Positions 28,101 through 37,334 of a stretch of DNA of 64,000 bases are shown one piece after another; positions within the stretch are counted from its first letter, which is position 1; each line of letters starts with the position of its first letter. The stretch covers positions 682,001 through 746,000 of the forward strand of contig JAHRHY010000013.1 in NCBI GenBank assembly GCA_019671135.1, given 5' to 3'. The DNA comes from Linnemannia hyalina. Lineage: Eukaryota > Mortierellomycota > Mortierellomycetes > Mortierellales > Mortierellaceae. Made by a program: the position numbers and the translations under genes. The notes beneath the pieces were generated by a model. It saw only the letters and a program-made list of their open reading frames with translations, ran no database searches and had not been told where the DNA came from.

Positions 28101-28659
28101 GCACTCTTCAGGTGTTGTCGATCCCAGCTTCATGAGCGCTTCTTCTTCTTCTTCGTTGTCGTCATCGTCTTCGGTGCCGATGCAGTCGCCTCTGGAGGTT
28201 CTCTACGAGTTGCAGCGCCAAGTCTGTCAGATATTGGGTTCCTTCACGGCCTTGGAGGAGCTGTCCTTGGGAGTCCACTGCGAGAAGGACCAGTTGTGCG
28301 GTCTCCTCCCCCACTTGTTTCAGCAAAATCTCTGTCTTGAGATGATGCTCGAGAGTGGGCTCAACCTGATGGGTGGACTCAAGCAGCTTCGGATCCTGAA
28401 CGTCTCACGGATGGCCCACCAAATTGGGGTTACGGAGCTGCAGTGGATGCGAACCCACTGGCCGCGACTTCATACTGTGCAAGGGCTGTTGAGGGTTGCG
28501 AACTGGAGTTATCGCCAGGCGGACGCACCCGCTATGAACACATCAGTGTCGACAGCTATGGCGACGGAGGAGAAGGAGCGTAAGGAAGAAGCTAAAGAGA
28601 GCGAGAAGCGAGTTCTAGAGTGGGTTGAGGAGAACTTTTCCTGGCTGGTCTTTACTTGA
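25183..28659 (+). CDS. F-box/LRR protein with long Gln-rich insert, lineage B
   Basis: A single-exon gene of 1158 residues, the largest F-box protein here. The ATG at 25183 is followed by a clear F-box (FEALSIPELLDAIQVYLTPHD, CAAVSKPFLALFTPLLWETITI) and the FTTVPEVQDALVRNAPHIRVIYLR..KSLEPFL block. Residues about 240-420 are Gln-rich, with a repeated QQQA core near 278-316, likely disordered or coiled. LRR units follow (LESLRLSFSAQ, CPNLQSLALGSCN, QLEEFATSPI, KKVRLDRLIF, LTHLSMRDCQF, LVEVDLLPSGS). A Ser run sits near 985-1000. The C-terminal module is ALEELSLGVHCEKDQ, LESGLNLMGGLKQLRILNV, SRMAHQIG..ELQWMRTHWPRLHTVQGLL. A broken copy of this C-terminal end occurs at 42960-43529. Presumed SCF adaptor. 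Confidence 0.88.
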   Translation: MLDSTPVFEALSIPELLDAIQVYLTPHDLVQCAAVSKPFLALFTPLLWETITIRTHHQHVAFTTVPEVQDALVRNAPHIRVIYLRTCKSLEPFLRVDPAHLKLLHTVAFPWTLKTLDQYYHYQDMDEDYQPSFASSVYTLPPSALQDAGQSRQERRPRISYSAIDRVFARQDWLRAEGMFPAREQAVGTQLRYLQRFQDLQRRQAEAQEATAFAAATIATPPETPTASSSSSRNVSASTTTNTTTTPTQQRMANILERQRQLQQMQNIQADRQRVLQIQLQQQLQQQQAQQQAQQQAQQQAQQQAQQQAQQLQQTQHTPPLQPPLQQLPILSNQQQLQLQQLQNQVQQGMQAQQSHGTLHFQILQQQSRQNAQHGLQHHSLQLGTPQIILAANQQMAAQAHATAQTAGLIQQLAIMENREQASLLFEENRRGHQGPRVNNQSAVQALETQQAALLESQRLVHQQHPWKDYSPGRQTTLRTHDLALINAERQFVYFHGIVHQHKILSPQEHRQAQTQVDQYLPQLVSIQLTQRRITQGEGQQQQLVEPTLGPANFQEQQVNQLTLVRAMERLQLCIEVLPRVQAYLDSIESISAQPWFVDNAEDERWLVRFMTRFSGLKAFGSGNLILSNKEVWDSMGRLWSDMRVLSLVLFKHATGQPSQRHLELAALLDRCPPRLESLRLSFSAQDISLHPSTHEFTRINNDAGAAGPGSVALEDIPTLRRAYIEGHIGKKDYLQDAETWIQFLCRCPNLQSLALGSCNWQVIRHVAAKVKDHWPQLEEFATSPIRQAAYDPQLDQSISMLLNAACWGSASVDNGDDEEMVSADPVTDKLILRRRGMKKVRLDRLIFNSQSPILQSLFRLSHSLTHLSMRDCQFSGGFASDTLLRLLRACDRLVEVDLLPSGSYYRPYLLGLNAQQFVKLFSLNTPWPSTHTLKVLRVAIYGCGQTPLAPDASVFTSTGSSSAAAPPPSSLLHSSGVVDPSFMSASSSSSLSSSSSVPMQSPLEVLYELQRQVCQILGSFTALEELSLGVHCEKDQLCGLLPHLFQQNLCLEMMLESGLNLMGGLKQLRILNVSRMAHQIGVTELQWMRTHWPRLHTVQGLLRVANWSYRQADAPAMNTSVSTAMATEEKERKEEAKESEKRVLEWVEENFSWLVFT
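26014..26130 (+). repeat. CAA/CAG tract with 12-bp period encoding (QQQA)n
   Basis: Tandem CAACAGCAAGCA-type 12-mers, about seven copies inside a longer CAA/CAG run, encode alternating Gln-Gln-Gln-Ala. Copies differ only at synonymous CAA/CAG positions, so the array looks young or recently homogenised. Confidence 0.9.
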
Positions 28660-29057
28660 ACGTCATTTAATGTTAGCTTTTCTATAGGTTACTTTTCTCT
28701 ATTTTATCCCTACACATAAATATTAAAAAAAAGGCGTGCAAAACAAGCATATTGAGTGACTTTTTCTGTTACTTATTCCAGTCATTTTTTTTTCTCGTAA
28801 TTGATGTTTATATATTTATTGTTTGTTGTTTGGTGTCTTCTTTTCTTTCTCGTTTGGTTCTCTTTCTCGCGTTCATTTTTCATGTCCAAACACTTGAATA
28901 ACGACAAAAGAGGCGAAGGCGCTCATTTAGATTCTTCATGTTGGCAAAAAAAAACCATTAATCAACTAGAGTGCATGAAAAGAAGACACAGGGGTGAAGG
29001 GGAAGAAATGGTGTCAGACACAGGGAATAAAACGAATTATCCATCTTCATCACATCT
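28660..29057. other. Intergenic, A/T-rich, no gene
   Basis: The 3' flank of the 25183 gene followed by the 3' flank of a minus-strand pseudogene. Poly-T and poly-A short runs are present. The plus frame 28801-29061 is hydrophobic low complexity and is not called. Confidence 0.5.
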
Positions 29058-30145
29058 TTAGAAAGTGGCCTCAAAGGAAGGAGCCTCGGGCCTCAAAGAC
29101 AGCCGTATCCCAGGACGATGCCTCTGCAACCACCTCAGGTGCGGCGGGATCATCTCTTCCTCCCTGGAAGAAACCACCTTGTTCACATGACCCGTCGGCA
29201 AGAACTCGACCAGATCTAACGACGGCCAAAATGCTCAACCATCCATTCAACCTCATTCTGGTCCATCGTGACCATACTCTCTGGAGTGTCCGCACGGACT
29301 GCGCCTCGGAGTTCTCGCAGGCGGGTTAGGTTAGAGGAGGGAGAGGATGCTTGCTTGGTTGACGGTCTGCGCCGTCGCCGAGGGTGAGCAGGCCTGGGGT
29401 GGTGGTGGAGTTCTTTGCCGCGGCTGTTGAATGCGAGTACTTTAAGGTTTAGGACTTCGAGTCGGGATAGGGAACCGATGATGCGGTAGAGGGGTTTGAG
29501 GCTCTCCCTGTAAATTAATTCGTCTGCGTCTGTTTCCTCGTCGAGTGTTAGCGTCATCAATCCTTCAGGCGGCTTGCGGATGTGGGATGATGATGAAGAT
29601 GGCGAGGAAGAACAGGGATGAGGACTCTTGTGTCGACCCATATCGATGGTGACGTGCAAGTTCTCCAAGTTGCGACAGGCCCACTTGGAATTGGTCGCGT
29701 CCTCAAGTGTCAAATAAGTGGTACTAAGATGTATCCCCTGAATCTCGAGATGAACCAACGCCGGGCAGTACTTCAAAAAAATAGTCTTTATCGTCGAGCT
29801 ATTCATCCCCCGACAAAGCACAAACTGGATCTTGCACAATGTCTTATTATGCCGACTCAACGCCAACCCAAGCTGTAGCGGCCACTCATCAATGTATCCC
29901 TTAAAATAAAAAGTCTCCAGTCGTTGCTCCCGGATCTTTTCCATAACATTCATAACCCCCCTCCAAGGCACGGCCGTTGGACGGGTAGATGACGGATATG
30001 GGGGCACCGTTTTTGTAAGAGACTCGACACCGCATCTCCAACAGACGCGTCAGCAAAACAGGGGACATCGAATGCTTCCAGAGCAGGACACTGTTCCACA
30101 ACCCAATCAATCGCTTCTTGTGCTTGAGGACTTCGATCTATTATT
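29058..30145 (-). pseudogene. F-box/LRR pseudogene, C-terminal part only (lineage A)
   Basis: Reading the minus strand downward from 30145, three frames are needed to follow one protein. About 30145-29960 reads WVVEQCPALEAFDVPCFAD...LQKRCPHIRHL. A shift follows, then 29950-29220 reads VMEKIREQRLETFYFKGYID, CKIQFVLCRGMN, LEIQGIHLSTTYLTLEDATN, LYRIIGSLSRLEVLNLKVL, LTRLRELRGAVRAD, TMDQNEVEWMVEHF. After another shift near 29216 comes DLVEFLPTGHVNK, then IPPHLRWLQRHRPGIRLSL and a stop at 29058. All blocks match, in order, the C-terminal half of the 5781 and 40812 genes. The F-box and the first LRRs are absent, and I saw no matching sequence upstream to 30300. A dead, truncated copy. Confidence 0.78.
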
Positions 30146-30898
30146 TATGGGAGAAGAAATTGCGTTAACATTGATCAATGTCAAAAACATGACTTAATAG
30201 AAGGTACAACTTTCAACTCTTTTTACATTATTGCGGAGATCGATCGCTCCATTCCTGTAATGATTTTTTTTGTCTTTGAGAGAGAGAGAGAGAGAGAAAG
30301 AGAGGGAGGGGACTCGTTCTCTTGAGTCCACGCAAGCAAACCCCACGGCGCTGACTTGCACTGCCTGTCTACTCTATCGAACCATCTTAACCACCATCTG
30401 TCTTCATAAAAGGCCCTTAAATTGCGCTCGGAGAAGAAAAAAAAGAGTTGTTCTTTCGAACAAATCTATAGAACAATGGGCTTAATCTCAGCAGATCGTA
30501 GCAACAAGGCTACTCTACTGCTTACAATACCCCGTTCAATTAAAGTCGTCCGCAATGGATTTATCTCTTTCGATATTTGGAATTAACATTAGCAGGAACC
30601 TCACAAAGCCTTTCCGCTCTGCAACGTAACCCCATGTAGTATGATCATGGACCCGAGAGTCTATTCGTATTCAACTAAAAATCGGAAAAAGGCAGTAATT
30701 GTCGCGTTCTAGCACGGGTTCTGACTTATAGGCGTTCAGCCGTAACCCAACGGATGATAGCTTCGGGCCATTGCCTGCTCACGCAAGCCCAAATTATGTT
30801 TGTGTTACCATACCCTTGAATTTTTCCTCAGTGCCCCTTGGGTTTTGTAAGTCAACGCCAAGAAACCTTCCAATCATTCCAAAGAAACATGTACAGAG
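30146..30898. other. Intergenic region with GA microsatellite and one copy of a 20-bp direct repeat
   Basis: No gene recognised. A GA run lies at 30278-30300. The first copy of a 20-bp direct repeat (ATACCCTTGAATTTTTCCTC, 30810-30829) lies here; its identical partner is at 31098-31117, on the far side of the 12-bp tandem array. Confidence 0.55.
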
Positions 30899-31080
30899 TA
30901 AAAGGCAAAGCAAAAGGCAATGCAAAGGGCAATGCAAAAGGCAATGCGAAAGGCAATGCAAAAAAGGCAATGCAAAAGGCAATGCAAAAGGCAATGCAAA
31001 AGGCAATGCAAAAGACAATGCAAAAGGCAATGCAAAAGGCAATGCAAAAGGCAATGCAAAAGGCAAAGCAAAGGCAAACA
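30899..31080 (+). repeat. 12-bp tandem array (AAAAGGCAATGC)n between 20-bp direct repeats
   Basis: About 15 copies of a 12-mer related to AAAAGGCAATGC, with a few single-base changes and one two-A insertion near 30961 that shifts register. The array is bracketed by identical 20-bp direct repeats at 30810-30829 and 31098-31117. All three plus frames and at least two minus frames stay open through it because of its period (KGNAKGNA, QKAMQKAM, CKRQCKRQ), so the overlapping frames 30771-31516 are products of the repeat, not genes. Confidence 0.92.
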
Positions 31081-31117
31081 GTGCATTTTGTCCAACGATA
31101 CCCTTGAATTTTTCCTC

Positions 31118-31968
31118 TTCCGTCACCTCTTGAATCTTTCCTATCCCTTTGTCACAAGCACACCTGCTCTTCACCTATCTTCGCCCGCCTTTATGTTAAC
31201 TTCGCCTGCCTTTTGCTTAACCTACTTCGCCATACTTCTCCGTGCTTTGCCAAGACTTATACTTTACTATATAACTAGCCAACCAACCCTACACTTTGAT
31301 TCCTCATCTGGCAACTCGAATAAACCACCTCAGAAACCCATCTCTACTTCCCTGCACCAACCCCTTCCCGCCCTAGTTCGTGACACTCCTCGTCTTTTGA
31401 TTTTTCCCTCTCGCCTTGAAAATTTTGCCTTCATCCTGTTCCTCTCTACAACTGGTTTCATTTTCATCTCTACCCTTCATCTCTTCATCTCCTTATTTTG
31501 TAATATTCACTGGTGAAAGGTAAAGCGCAACACTATAATAATTCTCTTTCGACGACAACTCGCACTTTTAATGCGGAACGCTGTAACTCGACATGTTCGA
31601 TGAAATCTATAGCGTACACATATGCATTGCAGCAGTCGCATTTTTTTCTTGGGAACTTCGTAGTCCAGCAACCTCTCTGGACGTGGCTTCTGAGTTGATT
31701 GTGGTGCCGTCTACTGCTGGCGTATCTGCTGCAAACACGGCACTGTGTGGGATTATTGTTTTTTTTTTTTAGTAACAGCCCCATTTTGGCTGCGATGTGC
31801 TTTCTGAGTACGCAATGCGTTCCGCGCAGTCGATGTGCTTGTTACAGATTTTGTTTGACTGTGTCGATGCATACACATTTATCAGATATGTGCATGTGCA
31901 GATAGCTGGGGCAGGGTTTGAACAGTAAACTGATAAACCGTATTGTTCAATCTAACGTAGGCTGCAAC
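31118..31968. other. Intergenic region upstream of the HEPN/MYND gene
   Basis: About 0.85 kb with no supportable gene. From 31120 to 31500 it is C/T- and T-rich. A short frame at 31513-31698 has no resemblance to anything I know. It probably includes the promoter and 5' UTR of the 31969 gene. Confidence 0.45.
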
Positions 31969-34900
31969 ATGTATTCTGCAGAGTTTTATAACTGGTGCAA
32001 GGTCGAACTGTTGCTTGTAAAGGCGTCGGAATGTCTGAGAAAGGCGTTTGAGCAAAGTTGGCAACACAAGTACAAGGTGGCGTGGAGCAACTCGCCTGAG
32101 TGTGGACAGCACTTCACGAACAACGTGGGGTTAAAAGTATACCGACACGTAGGCAAGATTCAGAAGGAGTATCTGGAAGGCGGCGACATCAGAAAATGGG
32201 ACCTGACGATTTTCAACGCTATTTTCACCATGACCGATCTCAACAAAGACAAGGTGTTCCAAGGCAATCTTAAACGCTTAATGCCTATCCGAAACAGCAT
32301 TGCCCACCATTCAGACAAGAAAATCAGCACTCAAGAGTACCAACAGTACTGGAACGAACTGAAAGGCATCCTGTTGTTCCTAGGCGTTACGGACGAAGAG
32401 CTGGACGACATTATACATTCGCATTCGAGCGACTCCAAAATGTATATTATGACCGAAAACGTTAAAAAGTCGATCGAACTCAAGCATGAAGGCAACAACC
32501 TGCTAAAAGAGCAGAAATTCCTAATGGCAGTGACCAAATACACCGACGCCATCACTCTGCCGGGCATTTCAGACGGAGATCTTTCGGTTTTGTACTCCAA
32601 CAGGTCGTTTTGCTACCTAAAGCTAGGCAAATACGCCCAAGCCCTGGAAGATGCTAAGCTATCTAAGCGCCTAAACCCCGATTATCTCAAGGCGTACATC
32701 AGGCTCGGAAAGGCGTATGAGTCGCTGGGAAAATACGACAAGGCCATCAAAAATTTCGACAAAGCACTCAGCCTAGATATGAACAATGACGAAATACGGC
32801 GGATGCGATCGGACGCCAGAAAACTAAAGGGGCTGCAAGAGCGAGACAACGACCAAAGCATCAAGGATCTGAATTTGAAAAGTACACAGAAGTTCAAAGA
32901 CATGAAAAACAGGGACGAGTTCAAAAAGCTGCTGTTCAACTTCAATCCTGCACTGGAGCATGTCTGGGCCGGCCACGAATACCGCGATGATCAAAATTAC
33001 TACATGGCCGCAGAGTGCTACAAACAGGCAGCCGATATGCGTAATGCAGAAGGCATGTACAATCTGGCTCTGTTCATGATCAACGGGCACGGCGTCAGCA
33101 AAGACTACCCACAGGCGCTTAAACTACTGCTGGAGATCTCCAAGTTCGACGCATTCGACAAACACAAGGATCCTGTCGTTGGGGTGAAGGAGGCCGAACA
33201 CTGCATTGCATTGGGCCACCACGAAGGCAGCATTGCGGAGAAAAGTATTGAGCTGGCTGTAGTATGGTACGAGTAGTGTTTCTCAAGAACATAGTACATT
33301 CGCATTCGCATTCGCATTCGCATCATGTAAAATTAATGGAAACCCCTTTATTCGCATTCGCATTTGCGAAACACTAGGTACGAGAAGGCGATTTCGCATC
33401 GAAGCGGGATGTCGGCAAACAATCTGGCGCTTATGTATATGAACGGAGAAGGTGTGGTCAGGAACTTCAAACAGTCCGAGCAGCTGTTCTTATGTGCGCT
33501 GAACTACGGCGATCCGAACGCTATGGACAACCTTGTCAGTCTCTATCTGGCGTCTGGAAACATCAACAAGGCCGAGAAATTGAATGAGAAATCCAAAAAG
33601 CAGGGTTCGAAGCTTGCGCGCCTTAAGGAGAAAGCAATAGCCCAAATGATACTGGAGAGCAACGCAGACATCTCGGACGTAATCGATTGGGAAAAGGAGC
33701 TCAATCAGCCGTTCGAAAACATGACTATCCGTGAGAGAGTTTTCCGCAAACTTTCATACGAATACCCTGACAAATCGGAAGTCTTGGAAACACTGAAAGA
33801 CTTGGAGAGCATCAAGAACAAATCAGTCAGTGTGTCGCCCACCAGAATCACAAGAAATGGTTACAAGTACGATTTGGAGGTGTTGGCCAAGCGCAAGGAC
33901 AAATCAGAGTTTAGCAACCGGATGTACTTAGCTGTGCTGAACTATATGGAGGCCATGGTCGCATTTCACAGCATTGCACGGCACAGCATTGTTGTTCTCG
34001 ACAACGATTCAAGGTCGTTCATTGGCCGGCTGGCCATGTGCTACAAGCTGGAGCACTTTGTCGGATCCATGCCGATCGATATCCGCGAGGTCATCCGAAA
34101 GCACGTTCTTCTGCTTTTGTCATACAGCGACCGCACAGTAAAACACTGCGAAAACATCGACGAGCTGGCATTTAACCAGGACTGTAGAATCTGCCATGCG
34201 GTACTGAATATGCAATCCGACGAAAACATAGACTTTCTGACAGAATGCATCAAGAAGTATCCCAACAACAAGTTCTTCCTGGAGATTCGCGGGTGTCTGT
34301 ACAACTTCATCGACAAACACGAATTTGCACTGCGAGACTTCAATCGCATTGAGGAGATTTCGAAAGACGATGTGAACAACCTATATCACAAAGCCGCTAC
34401 GTTGAAGCTAATGGGCCGGGACAAGCAAGCAACAGACGCATACACCAAATTCCTATTGGTTGCGTCTGCGGACCACAGGAAGGTGCCCGAAGCCTACTAC
34501 TCCTTGGGGGTCTGCAGCATGTCGAATAGAAACACAGACAGCATCACGCGGCACTACGAACAGGGGCTGAACGCAGAGGAAAAGCAGATTCCGTTCTTCT
34601 TGCCGTACGAGTCGACGAGCAAAGAGATGCTTGAACTGATGCTGCGGACTATTGGAGGGCTCAGTAAGGTCAAGGAAAAACCTGTCGTCAAGCTGGCCGA
34701 TCCATTTAGGAAGGAGCTGATTGTGAACCACAGACGAGGCATCAGCGAGTACGGCAAGATCATGAGCAGTGACGAACACGCCAAGTTCAATTTCACAGCA
34801 AAGCCTTCGAAAAGCCAGAGCGCGCCACTGTCGTGGGTTGGACTGAAGTCTATATATCTGAACGAAATCAACCCCACTTTAGACCAGGTGCTTGACGGTT

Positions 34901-35280
34901 TTGTGCTGGAGCTCACGCTTATAACGGTGCCGTTCAACAACAACATGTCGATTTCCTTTGTTGCAGAAGATAGCAACTTGAATGTGCAGCGGGTCAGTCT
35001 GTACAACTTCGACAAAAAACACATCCTGGCGATTGGAGCAAAGATTAGCGTCATCAATCCATATCTTAGAACAGCCATGGACGGCAGGCCCATCATCAGA
35101 ATCGACGATCCAAACTCTGTCATTGTCTCTCCGCACCAAATAGTAGATATGTGCCACTATTGCGGGAAAGGCCAATCCAAGTATTCTTGCTCGAAGTGCA
35201 AACGGTCTAAATACTGTTCGAGGGAGTGCCAAGTATTGGACTGGAAGGAATATAGTCACAAACTGATCTGCATACCATAG
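31969..35280 (+). CDS. HEPN-TPR-Sel1-MYND zinc-finger protein, interrupted by a spliceable 111-bp insertion
   Basis: The start is the first ATG (31969); the frame is open from 31918 with only a TTG. Residues about 5-150 resemble the DZIP3-like HEPN domain, with the RNase-type R-x4-H motif R108-NSIA-H113. TPRs follow (about 164-280: KHEGNNLLKEQKFLMAVTKY, YSNRSFCYLKLGKYAQALED, AYIRLGKAYESLGKYDKAI), then Sel1-like repeats (about 325-500), more TPR-like helices (about 690-800) and a C-terminal MYND finger (about 1025-1062: CHYCGKG, CSKCKRSKYCSRECQ, HKLIC). The frame stops at 33274 inside an insertion. Removing 33267-33377 as a GT-AG intron joins VVWYE to KAISHRSGMSANNLALMYMN, one intact Sel1 repeat, giving 1066 aa. 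Its Lys/Asn/Asp/Ile-rich composition differs from its neighbours. HEPN with TPR or MYND partners suggests RNA cleavage or binding linked to protein scaffolding, possibly in defence; this is inference. If the insertion is not spliced, the gene is broken. Confidence 0.82.
33274..33376 (+). mobile_element. hAT-type MITE, 103 bp, acting as a possible introner
   Basis: Termini are TAGTGTTTCTCAA and, inverted, TAGTGTTTCGCAA: 13-bp inverted repeats with one mismatch, fitting the hAT terminal consensus YARNG. The element is flanked by an exact 8-bp duplication GGTACGAG (33266-33273 and 33377-33384), the size hAT transposases make. The interior has two clusters of ATTCGC hexamers (about 33297-33323 and 33350-33365) around an A/T-rich centre. 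It has no coding capacity. GT from the first duplication (33267-33268) and AG from the element's last A plus the first G of the second duplication (33376-33377) define a 111-nt intron whose removal restores the pre-insertion sequence. The donor (GTACGA) is weak and I see no strong branch site. Confidence 0.88.
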
Positions 35281-35631
35281 TGACCAGACGATGTGCTCAG
35301 AAGCACGTTGGTTCAAAGTTGATGGCGGGGGAAATTGAGGCAGAATAAATAGTACAGCATACCAGTTAAGTGTTCATAGCGACATTACTTTTTGATCCTT
35401 CGATGTCGGTTCTTCCTATCATACTGAAGCAGAATTCATGTTACTCAAGCAAACATCATCAAGAACATGGGCACTTCGTTCGGTGTTGGTCAAAAGCGAC
35501 CATCCACTCCGACGCTAGTGGCCAAGTCGTGCAATGCATGCCATAGGACTGATCACAGGATGAAGACCAACAAGTTTTACCCTTTTAACACTAAGTGTCA
35601 GTGAACAGAGCATAACGCAGTAAACACTACA
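35281..35631. other. Intergenic, no gene seen
   Basis: The 3' flank of the HEPN/MYND gene. No repeat or RNA gene recognised. Residual helicase homology may begin just before 35632, but I cannot trace it. Confidence 0.4.
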
Positions 35632-36590
35632 GCCTCGGATGTAGATCGCGATCTACTCGAAGGATTATCGGACGTGGCCAACAAGGTGTTTCAGAGTCCA
35701 AGCGATGAGTACAAACCCTTTGGAGGTGCCCCTGTCGTCATGTTTGGGGACTTTGGTCAATTGGGTCCCATCGTCAAAGGAGAACAGGCAGCTATGGGAA
35801 AGTGGGTGTTTGATTCGACCATCTTTAAGGATTTCAGTCGAGTCCGTCTCAGACAAGTGCATCATCAAGCCCAGGATCAGAACTTTGTCAGATTGCTGAA
35901 CGCTCTCCGGGATGGAAAAGATCAACCAAGAGACATTGAGCGTGTCAACGACATGTTGGAATCCCGATTGGCCGGTGATTACGAGACTGTGGTTAGGAAG
36001 GTCCTAAAGAAGAAGGCCCTCGTCATTGCTGGCACAAGGTTCAATGTCAAGAAAATGAATATGGCTTGTCTTTCCAAAATCCAGTCGACACTTTATCAAT
36101 CTGATGCTATCGACACTGCAGTGGGAGGAAAACCGTTGGAATGGCGCAAAGAATAAATTGAGCGCGAAACTGGTCTGGAAACTGAGCTTTGTTTGAAGGT
36201 TGGGGCTCGGGTTATGTTGACGGCCGATCTCGATATTGAACAAGACCTCGTCAATGGCGCCTTGGGAATCGTCCGTCAGGTCCAGGGCTCCTTTGTGTTT
36301 GTTAAAATGTAAAAGTCGGGGACGATCATCCAATTCAGTTGACATGTCCAGGAAACTTTGGACGGGCGTCAGAGTCGAAGACAGTTTCCCTTGAAACTTG
36401 CATTCTCTTTGACTGTCCATCGTGTTCAATCCCTTGCGTTGGACCGGATCATTGTCTCAGACTTTTTTGTCTCTGGTCAAGCCTACGTGACTTTGATCAG
36501 AGTCAGACGTCTGTCAGACCTTGAAGTCTTTCAGACACCGAATTCTTCTGCCATTCTTTTTTCTCTCAAGATGTCCGTCCTCACCTTTGA
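35632..36590 (+). pseudogene. Decayed PIF1-like DNA helicase, 5'-truncated
   Basis: One reading frame carries the second half of a PIF1-family helicase in order: SDVDRDLLEGLSDVANKVF and KPFGGAPVVMFGDFGQLGPI (helicase motif III, normally GDFxQLPP), then LRQVHHQ..QNFVRLLNALRDG, KKALVIAGTRFNVKKMN, ETELCLKVGARVMLTADLD (motif V region), LVNGALGIV, FPLKLAFSLTVHRVQSLALD (motif VI region, expected H-K-S-Q-G) and SGQAYVTLIRVRRLSDL. In-frame stops occur at 36154 and at two further points near 36310 and 36340. The Walker A and B motifs are missing. Motif VI has lost its conserved Lys-Ser-Gln-Gly. Such helicases are common in Helitrons and as free PIF1-like families in fungi; I see no Rep domain or Helitron ends, so the origin is open. 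Confidence 0.82.
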
Positions 36591-36742
36591 ATATGAACAA
36601 CATTGCGTAGTCAGTTTTGAAAAGGAAATAGTGGTATGCTTTATTTGGGAAGCCTTGAGCGACCACAAAATACAAGATGTTAGTGAGCTAGAAGACATAC
36701 TTGAATCACATCATTCACATTCAAGCATCCATTTGTCTATAC

Positions 36743-36764
36743 AAAAAAAAAAAAAAAAAAAAAA
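36743..36764 (+). repeat. Poly-A tract (22 A)
   Basis: An uninterrupted run of 22 A, 150 bp after the helicase relic. It could be the tail of a retroposed sequence, but no target-site duplication was found. A hairpin-forming inverted repeat follows at 36786-36855. Confidence 0.9.
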
Positions 36765-36785
36765 GGTGCAATTCAATTTCAGTAT

Positions 36786-36855
36786 GTGTACTGTTTTTTG
36801 ATTTCTTCATGATTTTCAGTACTTTTGGTTCCACGCCATGCAAAAAACAGTACAC
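36786..36855. repeat. 14-bp perfect inverted repeat (hairpin)
   Basis: GTGTACTGTTTTTT at 36786-36799 is the exact reverse complement of AAAAAACAGTACAC at 36842-36855, with a 42-base loop. The motif GTACTG / CAGTAC recurs in the loop and again around 37275-37390, suggesting a family of related short repeats. Confidence 0.85.
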
Positions 36856-37334
36856 AAATTTTTCTCTCTCTGAACAACGTGCATAATTTTCCTCATTTGC
36901 AAGATCCTACCATATCGTTCTATTTATGGAAATATTGCTTTTACGGAGAATTAGGATGCACTTATAGGTCGGTATTGCATTTGTAGAATGCAGAGGACAT
37001 TGTCTTTTCTTGACCCCCACACCCTTTTTTTTTGTCTTGATACTCCAGAGTCTCTTGTTCCCTCCCTCTTGTCTCTTATCCCCCATATCCCCACACTCTC
37101 CTCCACACTTTCTTGCTCTGGTGATATTACAAGATGGATAAAACAAAGAAAAAGCTATCCTGCAGAAGAGATGATAAAGAGAGGAAAAAGAAGTACTCGG
37201 GGAGTAGAGGGTCTAAAGAGAAAGAGTTGGTATTAGGTGCCCCCTAATAGGTTACATGGGGTAGAAACCATATCGTGCATGGTACTGAAAATGTTACACA
37301 GCATAGAAGCCATGTACTGAATTGTACTGTGCGA
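36856..37334. other. A/T-rich region without a supportable gene
   Basis: The plus frame 36988-37236 (82 aa) has no recognisable features. Several GTACTG motifs appear from about 37275 onward. Nothing else identified. Confidence 0.4.

Noticed and set aside
30899..31080. CRISPR-like regular repeats
   Set aside because: The units are 12 bp and contiguous with no spacers, in a eukaryotic genome.
33267..33377. Treating the 33276/33364 frames as two separate genes
   Set aside because: Both lie in one frame, the 8-bp duplication shows an insertion, and the split falls within one Sel1 repeat.
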